A DNA stretch of 64,000 nt from Gammaproteobacteria bacterium (lineage in GTDB: Bacteria; Pseudomonadota; Gammaproteobacteria; JADZEE01). Below, piece by piece: positions 45,223-52,069 of the stretch; the stretch's first letter is position 1; each line of letters opens with the position of its first letter. The notes under the pieces were generated by a model, which searched no databases, was not told the origin of the DNA, and was given only the letters and a program-made list of their open reading frames with translations. The translations under genes and the position numbers were made by a program. The DNA is taken from positions 40,678 to 104,677 of the forward strand of contig JADZEE010000031.1 in NCBI GenBank assembly GCA_020850735.1, written 5' to 3'.

Positions 45223-45314
45223 CGAAAACCGGGGTCAGAGTCGAATTTCCCCCGCCCGCCGCCGGGACGGGCGTCGATGACGAACCCGAAAAATCGACTC
45301 TGACCCCGGTTTCG
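45223..45314. repeat. REP-like palindromic repeat, copy C
   Basis: Arms 45223-45248 and 45291-45314 (AACCGGGGTCAGAGTCGA and its complement) around a 42-bp GC-rich centre. Placed between convergent genes like copy A. The centre sequences of copies A and C differ, so only the arms are conserved. Confidence 0.82.
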
Positions 45315-45321
45315 GGGGGGG

Positions 45322-45900
45322 TTACGCCAACTGCGGGCGCACGGGGCAGATCGGCTCCCGGGTTACGAGATCGAAGGCGAAAATGAATTTCGCCATGCCG
45401 GTGAGGACCGCGCAGACGAAACCCATCTCCACGAGCTGGCGATCGTCGTAATAACGGCGCAAGCGTGCGTACAGGTCCCGGTTCAGGCCCCCTTCGGTGT
45501 TCTGCAGCATCATCTGCGCGGCGAGTTCGATGACGGCGAGGTCACGCTCGTTGAAGTGTTCCGGGCCCGGCTCCAGCAGATTGTCGATCTGGGCCTGGGT
45601 GATGCCCGCCTCGAGCGCGTCGACAGTGTTGAAGTTATTGCAGAAATAGCAGCCATGCTGCTTGGACAGCTTCAGCCGCAGCAGCTCCTTGGTCCGCACG
45701 TCGACGGTCATGGCCGGATTGGCGTTGTAGAAGATCTGCTGGTAGAAGCCTTCGAAATACCACTCGAGCATGGCCGGATGGTTGGCGAAGACCTCGATGA
45801 TCGTCGCCTCTCCGGTGCGCTGCATGCCGAGGTCCCACAGTGCCTGCAGGGGGCCCGGCAACTCGTCGCGGGGTATACGATTCAGGTGCGGCTCGGGCAT
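45322..45900 (-). CDS. AhpD/carboxymuconolactone-decarboxylase-fold protein
   Basis: 192 residues with the active-site motif HGCYFCNNFN (CxxC plus nearby residues), a KELLRLKLSK helix and a C-terminal LTGMAKFIFAFDLV helix. Alkylhydroperoxidase-like protein; many such genes sit in catabolic clusters with unclear roles. ATG 45900 was chosen for its AGGAGG site. It is divergent from the amidohydrolase operon across a TTGTATACAA palindrome that may control both. Confidence 0.85.
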   Translation of the reverse strand: MPEPHLNRIPRDELPGPLQALWDLGMQRTGEATIIEVFANHPAMLEWYFEGFYQQIFYNANPAMTVDVRTKELLRLKLSKQHGCYFCNNFNTVDALEAGITQAQIDNLLEPGPEHFNERDLAVIELAAQMMLQNTEGGLNRDLYARLRRYYDDRQLVEMGFVCAVLTGMAKFIFAFDLVTREPICPVRPQLA

Positions 45901-45996
45901 GTTGCCTCCTTCTCCGGCGGTTTGAACCGGACCGGCGGTGCGCACCGGTCACCCCGCCAGCCGAGGGGACGATGGAAAGCTGCCGGATGGTCCAGT

Positions 45997-46008
45997 ATTG
46001 TATACAAT
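45997..46008. promoter_or_regulatory. ATTGTATACAAT palindrome between divergent genes
   Basis: A perfect 12-bp palindrome, 35 bp before the amidohydrolase start and about 97 bp before the divergent AhpD-like start. Its central ten bases equal the element at 44415. Likely operator for an FCD-type GntR regulator. Confidence 0.6.
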
Positions 46009-46042
46009 GTATCGGGAACAGGGGGCGGGAGCAAACCACCAC

Positions 46043-46915
46043 ATGAAAGCCATCGACATCGTCTGCAACCTGTTCACGGAGCAGGAAATACGGGAAGGAC
46101 GCACCGGCCTGGACGAATCCTTCCTCGACCAGGTGCGCTTCCCGGCAGCACTGCGCGGCGGCGTCTCCGTCGCCGACTATCTCACGAAGATGGACGCCGC
46201 CGGGGTCGAGCATTCGCTGCTCATCGCCGTACGCGCGGGCGATCTGCGCGTGCGCGGTTCGTTCGAGATCACCTACGAGCGCGTGCACGAGGTCTGTGCC
46301 GCGCACCCGCGGCGCTTCTCCGGTCTGGCCGGCGTCGACCCGACCCGCGGCATGCAGGGGCTGCGCGACCTGGAACAGGCCGTGCGCGAATACGGTTTCG
46401 TCGGCGCACACCTGTACCCGCACTGGTTCGAGCTCGCGCCGGATCACGCGAAGTACTACCCCTACTACGCCAAGTGCTGCGAACTCGACGTTCCGATCAT
46501 GATGCAGGTGGGGCAGAACCTCATATACCAGCGCGATCGGCGCCTGCCGAGTGTCGGCCGGCCGATCTGCCTCGACCGCGTCGCAATCGATTTCCCCGAA
46601 CTCAAGCTCATCGGCATCCACATCGGCGTGCCTTGGACCGAGGAGATGATCGCGATGGCGTGGAAACACGCGAACGTGTACATCGGCGCCGACGCCTACG
46701 CGCCGCGCTACTGGCCGGCGCCACTGGTGCACTACATGAACACCTACGGCCGCGACAAGGTCCTGTTCGGAACCGACTGGCCGGTGGTCGACCCGGAACG
46801 CGCGATGCAGGAGATCGACGCGCTCGATCTGCGCCCCGAATCCCGTGCCCGGCTGCTGCGCGACAACGCGCTGAAGCTGTTCCGGCTGCCGGCGAGCGCA
46901 AGGGACGGCGCATGA
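46043..46915 (+). CDS. Amidohydrolase-family (ACMSD-like TIM-barrel) hydrolase/decarboxylase
   Basis: 290 residues: a D-rich strand at the N-terminus (MKAIDIVCN, lacking the common HxH pair of the classic family), FVGAHLYPHWFELAP, VPIMMQVGQN, IGIHIGVPWTEEM and FGTDWPVVDPE with the last metal-binding Asp. The class includes ACMSD and gamma-resorcylate-type decarboxylases. The N-terminal metal motif has changed (DIV in place of HxH), so activity is uncertain. The stop overlaps the next ATG (ATGA). First gene of an operon with a CoA ligase and a nitrilase. Confidence 0.82.
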   Translation: MKAIDIVCNLFTEQEIREGRTGLDESFLDQVRFPAALRGGVSVADYLTKMDAAGVEHSLLIAVRAGDLRVRGSFEITYERVHEVCAAHPRRFSGLAGVDPTRGMQGLRDLEQAVREYGFVGAHLYPHWFELAPDHAKYYPYYAKCCELDVPIMMQVGQNLIYQRDRRLPSVGRPICLDRVAIDFPELKLIGIHIGVPWTEEMIAMAWKHANVYIGADAYAPRYWPAPLVHYMNTYGRDKVLFGTDWPVVDPERAMQEIDALDLRPESRARLLRDNALKLFRLPASARDGA

Positions 46916-48471
46916 GCGCACCGGATCGCCCGGCTCACGCGCATACCGTCGCCTCGCTACCGCTCACGATTGGCGCCGGCCTGCGCACGGCCGTGCGCCG
47001 TCATCCGGACAAGGTGGCGCTGAGTCTCGGTCCGCGCGAGCTGCGCTACGGTGCGCTTGGCGAGCGTATCAACCGCGTCGCCAACGCCGCTGGCGCCATG
47101 GGTCTGGCTCCGGGCGCGCACGTGGTCCTGATCGCGCCGAACTGCATCGAGTACCTCGAGCTCGTCGCCGGGCTCGCGGATGCCGGGCTCGCCGCCGTGA
47201 CCGCGAATCCCCATCTCACGATGCCCGAGCTCGCGGCGATCTGTGACGATGCGCAGGCGCAGGCGATTATCTGTCACGACAGCCTCGAGGAACAGGTGCG
47301 GGCGATCAATGCGGTGCCGGCGGAGCGCATCGTGACCATCGGCCGCGATTACGAAGCGTGGCGCGATCGCGGCAGCAGCGACCCTGCGGGACCGGTGATC
47401 GACGAGCACGCGACCTTCGCGATTTCCTACACCTCCGGCACGACCGGGCGCCCCAAGGGGGTGCTGCTTTCGCACCGCTCGCGGGTGCTGACCTTCTTCG
47501 CCATGGCCGTCGAGTACGGCTGCTACGGCCCGGACGACCTCACGCTGGCGCTGGCGCCGATGTATCACGGCGCGGGCTTCGCGTTCGCATGCGCACCGCT
47601 GTATTTCGGGGGTACGACGCGGATCCTCGCGAAATTCGATCCGGAGCGCACGCTGCACGAGCTCCAGGACAGCGCGGCCACCAGCGTGTTCATGGTGCCG
47701 ACGCATTTCCATGCATTGTTCGCCCTGCCCGAGGCGGTACGCGCGGCACATCGCTACCCGGCGCTGAAGACCATCATCTCCAACGCCGCACCTCTCGCGC
47801 AACCCATGAAAGAGCGCATCGTCGATTACTTCGGCGAGGGGCTGTTGTTCGAAGCCTACGGCTCGACCGAGGGTGGCATCGTGAGCAATCTGCGGCCGGT
47901 GGATCAGCTGCGCAAGCTGCAGTGCGTCGGCCTGCCGTTCCCGTGCACCGAGATCCGCATCCTCGGCGAGGACGGCGCGCCGGTCGCGCCGGGAACACCG
48001 GGCGAAGTCTGGTCGCGCTCCGCGTACCTGTTCAACGGCTACTGGCGTCAGCCCGAAGCGACCGCCGAGGCGACGCGCGACGGCTGGCTGTCGGTCGGCG
48101 ACCTCGGCCGCCTCGATTCCGAGGGTTATCTGTATATCGAGGGCCGCAAAAAGGACATGATCATCAGCGGCGGCATCAATGTATACCCGCGCGAGATCGA
48201 GGAGCTGCTGCAGACGCATCCGGCCGTCCACGAGGCGGCCGTGGTCGGCATCGCCGATCCGCAATGGGGCGAGGCGGTGGTCGCCTGCATCGTGCGCCGG
48301 CCCGATGCGAGCGTGGACGGCGCCGAGCTCGAGCGACTTTGCCGAGAACGGCTGGCAAAATTCAAGGTACCGAAATCATTCCGGTTTGTCGACGAGATCC
48401 CTCGCAATCCTTCCGGCAAGGTCGTCAAACGGATGTTGCGCGAGGGGCTCGAGAACCAGACCGGCGGCTGA
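46912..48471 (+). CDS. Acyl-CoA synthetase (AMP-forming)
   Basis: 519 residues, ANL superfamily: SYTSGTTGRPKGVLLSH near residue 170, YGSTEGGIVSN, GWLSVGDLGRLDSEGYLYIEGRKKDMIISGG, and the C-terminal PRNPSGKVVKRML with the catalytic Lys. Activates a carboxylic acid, perhaps the acid released by the nitrilase encoded 24 bp downstream. It is less like benzoate-CoA ligase than the enzyme at 22230; fatty or arylalkanoic acids are plausible. Confidence 0.92.
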   Translation: MSAPDRPAHAHTVASLPLTIGAGLRTAVRRHPDKVALSLGPRELRYGALGERINRVANAAGAMGLAPGAHVVLIAPNCIEYLELVAGLADAGLAAVTANPHLTMPELAAICDDAQAQAIICHDSLEEQVRAINAVPAERIVTIGRDYEAWRDRGSSDPAGPVIDEHATFAISYTSGTTGRPKGVLLSHRSRVLTFFAMAVEYGCYGPDDLTLALAPMYHGAGFAFACAPLYFGGTTRILAKFDPERTLHELQDSAATSVFMVPTHFHALFALPEAVRAAHRYPALKTIISNAAPLAQPMKERIVDYFGEGLLFEAYGSTEGGIVSNLRPVDQLRKLQCVGLPFPCTEIRILGEDGAPVAPGTPGEVWSRSAYLFNGYWRQPEATAEATRDGWLSVGDLGRLDSEGYLYIEGRKKDMIISGGINVYPREIEELLQTHPAVHEAAVVGIADPQWGEAVVACIVRRPDASVDGAELERLCRERLAKFKVPKSFRFVDEIPRNPSGKVVKRMLREGLENQTGG

Positions 48472-48495
48472 GCGCCGCCACCGCGGGGTGTCCTC

Positions 48496-49503
48496 ATGAG
48501 CAGGCGGATCAAACTCGCTGCCGCGCACTACGCGCCCGTGCTCATGGACGTGGCCGCCACGATCGCGAAAGCCTGCGCAATCGTCGAGCAGGCCGCGCAG
48601 GCCGGCGCGTCTCTGGTCGTGTTTCCGGAAGTGTTCGTGCCGGGTTTTCCGTACTGGATCAACTGCTACCCGCCCATCGTCCAGGCCGGAATCAACCGGC
48701 GCTATCAGGACGCGTCGGTCGAGATCCCCGGTCCGGAGATCGCCGCCGTGCAGGCCGCGGCGCGGCAGGCCGGAGTCGCCGTCGTGCTGGGTGTCAGCGA
48801 ACGCACGGTCGCCGGGCGCACCTGCTACAACTCCTGCGTCGTCATCGACACCGACGGCCGCCTGGCCGGCGTGCACCGCAAACTGCAGCCCACCTACGCC
48901 GAGCGCATGCTCTGGGGACAGGGCGACGGCTCCACGCTCAAGGTGTTCGCAACGGGAGTCGGTCGCGTCGGCACGCTGGCGTGCTGGGAACACACCATGA
49001 ATCTCGCGCGCCACGCGCTGGTGCTCCAGGGTGCCGAAATCCACGCCGCCCTGTGGCCATCCCTGTCCACGCTGGCGGGCTTCAGCACGATCGTCGACAG
49101 CCAGATCGAGGCGATGATGAAGAATCACGCGCTCACCGGCCAGTGTTTCGTCGTCGCCGCATCGAGCCCGGTCAGCGCGCAGATGCTCGAGCTCATGGAG
49201 CGCGAGCTGGGACCACAGCAGTTCATGACCGCCGGTGGCGGCTGGTCGGCCATCATCCACCCGTTCACGGCCTACTGCGCCGGTCCGCATACGGGGGCGC
49301 ACGAGCAGCTCCTCACCGCCGAGGTCGACCTCGACGAGATCAAGGACGTGAAAATGTGGGTCGACAGCGCCGGTCACTATGCGCGCCCGGAAGTGCTGCA
49401 GCTCGTGCTCGACGTCACCCCCAGACACGCGCTGGTGCGCACCGGTCCCGACACGGTGCAGCCGCCAGCGGCCGCCGGCGGCGACGAGGCAGGCGACGAC
49501 TGA
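48496..49503 (+). CDS. Nitrilase
   Basis: 335 residues with the triad Glu45 (FPEVFVPG), Lys129 (HRKLQPTYAE) and Cys163 (ACWEHTMNLAR). These are true nitrilase signatures (RKLxPTxxER and CWEH) rather than amidase or carbamoylase ones. It hydrolyses a nitrile to the acid and ammonia. Position at the end of the amidohydrolase-CoA ligase operon suggests that the acid is then activated. It carries a Pro/Ala/Asp-rich tail. Confidence 0.94.
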   Translation: MSRRIKLAAAHYAPVLMDVAATIAKACAIVEQAAQAGASLVVFPEVFVPGFPYWINCYPPIVQAGINRRYQDASVEIPGPEIAAVQAAARQAGVAVVLGVSERTVAGRTCYNSCVVIDTDGRLAGVHRKLQPTYAERMLWGQGDGSTLKVFATGVGRVGTLACWEHTMNLARHALVLQGAEIHAALWPSLSTLAGFSTIVDSQIEAMMKNHALTGQCFVVAASSPVSAQMLELMERELGPQQFMTAGGGWSAIIHPFTAYCAGPHTGAHEQLLTAEVDLDEIKDVKMWVDSAGHYARPEVLQLVLDVTPRHALVRTGPDTVQPPAAAGGDEAGDD

Positions 49504-49689
49504 AAGCCCCCGGCAGGCGTGCCGGTCGTGGCGGATCGCAACTGGCGCACGGCGGCCGAGCAGGCCGCGCCACCACGCACGCGCATGCCACGCCCGATCG
49601 CGAGCAGCCCGCCCGACGTACACCCGCACCGCCGGATCGCACTCCCCCAACGGCCAAGTTGGCAAGGTAATATCGATCAAGCTCCTGAC
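49504..49689. other. Convergent intergenic region, nothing recognised
   Basis: Lies between the nitrilase stop and the 3' side of the reverse-strand UbiD operon. It contains one AT-rich patch near 49660-49680 (GGTAATATCGATCAAG). No convincing hairpin with a T-tract was found. Confidence 0.35.
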
Positions 49690-49860
49690 ACCGCAGTCGC
49701 CGTGCCTACCTTCCCCGATCACCAGGTCCATGGGCTGCGCGCCGCGGATCACGGCCACGCCCCGCAGGCTGTCGAAGTGCATGTTGTGCTCGCATTCCGG
49801 TCGCTCGGCACCGATGCGGATCCGGCCGTTCGCGATGAAATCGATCGGGCAACTCCGTGG
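49690..49860 (-). pseudogene. Possible gene remnant downstream of UbiD
   Basis: Directly after the UbiD stop, one reverse frame reads like real protein for about 55 residues (CPIDFIANGRIRIGAERPEC, MHFDSLRGVAVIRGAQPMDL, VIGEG), with mostly G or C at third positions. No start codon fits and similarity fades near 49690. I do not recognise the family. It may be the remainder of a sixth operon gene or a chance open frame. Confidence 0.3.
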
Positions 49861-49874
49861 CGCAACCACGGGGG

Positions 49875-51542
49875 TCAAACTTCGGGCAGGCGCCTGGAAA
49901 GCTGCTCCATCGTCAGCAACTCGCGCTTTGCGTCGTCGAGGTAGGGCACACCGATGCCGTACTCCTCCCAGCGCGCGGCAATCCGGCGCTCCAGTTCCAC
50001 GGGAATCTTCGAGATCGGCGGGAAGCGCCGGCCGCCGTCCTCCTCGTTCGGCTCGAGTTCCCAGCTGCGGGTGGCGTCGATCAGCAGGCGCGTCCACTTG
50101 CCGGTGCCGTACTTGCGCACGTTGCGCTGCTCCGCCGGCGTCGAGGGATCGAGCGGCGAGCCGTAGGTCGGCCCGAAGCTGACGATGCCGCCCTCGCCGG
50201 CGTTCACGCGATAGGCGATCGCCCACTCGAGGTGCTCGGGATCGCGGATGTCGATGTCCTCCTCGACCACGACGACGTGCTTGAAAGCAAACTGGGCGAT
50301 GCTCCAGGCCCACAGCGCCGAGGCCACCTGCTGGGCGTGACCCCGGTAGTTCTTGTGGATCTGGACGATCACGTGCGTGCCCGAGGTGACCGGCGGGATC
50401 CACACGTCGGTGACCCCGGTCACGCCCAGGTCCTCCATCAGATTCCAGGCGATCGCCGACCAGCTGTGCGCGAAGGTGGCGACGTCCTCGCTCGGGAAGC
50501 CCGGCCGGCAGCCCTCCAGGCCGCCGCGCATGATCGGCTCGTCGCGCCACGTCAGGCAGGTCGGGCGGAACACCGGCTTGGGCGAGGGCCGCCCACCGGC
50601 GTAGCCCGGGTACTCGGAGAACGGCCCCTCCGGCTCGAAGCTCGCGGGGTCCGGATCGACGTAGCCTTCCAGGACGATCTCCGCCGAAGCGGGCACCTCC
50701 AGATCCACCGTCTCGCAGCGCACGAGCTGCACCGGCTGGCCCAGCAGGGCGCCCATCATGTCCCACTCGCACACCGTGCGCTGGAAGCAGCTCGCGGCGC
50801 AGAACGGCAGCACGTCGTGCCAGCCGTACACGATCGCCACCGGCATCGGCTCGGGCTTCATGCCGTACTTCAGGAAATGCTGGCCCCAGCCCTGGGTGCG
50901 GATCAGCAGCTTGCCGATCGTGTCCCGAGCGAGGATTTGCCCGCGGTAGACTCCGACGTTACGCACTTCGGTGTCCGGATCCTTGGTCACGACGCCGGCG
51001 AAGGTGTCGATGTAGCGCCCCGCGTCCAAATGGTGCCAGCGCGGCACCGGGAACTCGTAGAGATCGATGGCGTCGCCGGTCAGCTTGTGCTGTTTGACCA
51101 GGCCGCCGTCGACCAGCTGCGGCGGGATCGGCTTGCGGTATGTGTCCTTCAGGTGTCGCACCAGCGCCTTGCTCGGCGTGTCCGGCGCCAGGCCGAGCAG
51201 CAGCGCCACCTGTGCGCGGGTCCCCAGCCCGCAGGTGAACAGGCGCCGGAACCGGCCCTGCTCGTAGTCCTTGATGCGCTCGAACAGCAGTCCCGGCCCG
51301 CCCTGGCTCAGGTTGACCCGGGCGATGGCGCCGATCTCCAGATCCCATTCGACCGGCGCGCGCACGTGCCGGAGCTGGCCCGCGGCCGCGAGCGTGTCCA
51401 GCCAGCTGCGCAGGCTGGGCTCCGCGGCCGCCGCGTTCAAGGGCCCGGTTGCCACCGGCTCGCCATCTTCGCGCCGTCCCGAACCCGCGCCCTGCGACAG
51501 GTGAGGGTTGCGCCCCCGTTGCGGACCGCCGCCGTCGCTCAT
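49875..51542 (-). CDS. UbiD-family prenylated-FMN decarboxylase
   Basis: 555 residues: LRHVRAPVEWDLEIGAIARV, LLFERIKDYE, FPVPRWHHLDAGRYI, EWDMMGALLGQPVQLVRCE, GPFSEYPGYAGG, and the VVVVEEDIDIRDPEHLEWAI strand with the acidic catalytic/metal region. It catalyses reversible (de)carboxylation of aromatic or alpha,beta-unsaturated acids with prenylated FMN, made by a UbiX not found here. The first 40 residues are extra compared with the family. Its ATG overlaps the TorD-like stop (ATGA), making it the last gene of the molybdoenzyme operon. This link suggests that the oxidised product is carboxylated or decarboxylated next. Confidence 0.92.
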   Translation of the reverse strand: MSDGGGPQRGRNPHLSQGAGSGRREDGEPVATGPLNAAAAEPSLRSWLDTLAAAGQLRHVRAPVEWDLEIGAIARVNLSQGGPGLLFERIKDYEQGRFRRLFTCGLGTRAQVALLLGLAPDTPSKALVRHLKDTYRKPIPPQLVDGGLVKQHKLTGDAIDLYEFPVPRWHHLDAGRYIDTFAGVVTKDPDTEVRNVGVYRGQILARDTIGKLLIRTQGWGQHFLKYGMKPEPMPVAIVYGWHDVLPFCAASCFQRTVCEWDMMGALLGQPVQLVRCETVDLEVPASAEIVLEGYVDPDPASFEPEGPFSEYPGYAGGRPSPKPVFRPTCLTWRDEPIMRGGLEGCRPGFPSEDVATFAHSWSAIAWNLMEDLGVTGVTDVWIPPVTSGTHVIVQIHKNYRGHAQQVASALWAWSIAQFAFKHVVVVEEDIDIRDPEHLEWAIAYRVNAGEGGIVSFGPTYGSPLDPSTPAEQRNVRKYGTGKWTRLLIDATRSWELEPNEEDGGRRFPPISKIPVELERRIAARWEEYGIGVPYLDDAKRELLTMEQLSRRLPEV

Positions 51543-52069
51543 CGGTGCTGCTCGAGCCGCTGCAGGTCGCGATCGACGAAGTCGTGCAACTCCTCGATCA
51601 GCTCGCGGTAATAGGCGTTGTCGGCCCGGTAGGCGGCCGCGACGCGCTGCGCCAGGCGCTGCACGTGGCGCTGCAGGAAATCCCTCTGCGCCCGGCGCAG
51701 ATCGGCGACGGGCTCCCCCCGCTCCTGCGCGCGCTGCTCCAGGTGTGTGAGGAAATGCATGAATTCCAGCTCCACCGTCAGGTGATCGGGCAGCTCCGCA
51801 TCCTCGTTGCGGCGCAGCCCGAAGTGCCCGTAGAAGCGCACCAAGTCCTCGTGCACGGCATCGCGCGCGGCGCTGCTGTGGGCGCTCTCGCGCAGGGAGC
51901 AGGCCCGCTCGCTCACCGCCGGCTCGAACGCCTGCAGGTAGTCACTGCCGATGGGACCCGCATCCGCCTCGCGCCCACCCGAGCCAGCGGCCCCCGGATA
52001 GCGGAACAGTTCGGCGAGCCGTCGGTACGCAGCCGAGCGCAGGGCCGCCTGCCCGCCCGCAGCCGTCAC
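51539..52069 (-). CDS. TorD/DmsD-like chaperone for the molybdoenzyme
   Basis: 176 residues, mostly helical. The family signature is in LPDHLTVELEFMHFLTHLE, plus RFYGHFGLRRNEDAELPDH and the FVDRDLQRLEQH end. Such proteins bind the Tat signal of the catalytic subunit and help insert the molybdenum cofactor (as EbdD, DdhD or TorD do). Its start overlaps the alpha-subunit stop and its stop overlaps the UbiD start, both by ATGA. Confidence 0.85.
   Translation of the reverse strand: MTAAGGQAALRSAAYRRLAELFRYPGAAGSGGREADAGPIGSDYLQAFEPAVSERACSLRESAHSSAARDAVHEDLVRFYGHFGLRRNEDAELPDHLTVELEFMHFLTHLEQRAQERGEPVADLRRAQRDFLQRHVQRLAQRVAAAYRADNAYYRELIEELHDFVDRDLQRLEQHR

Noticed and set aside
38431..45314. CRISPR-like repeats
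   Set aside because: The repeated units are palindromic arms at only three distant sites with differing centres. There is no regular spacing and no cas gene.
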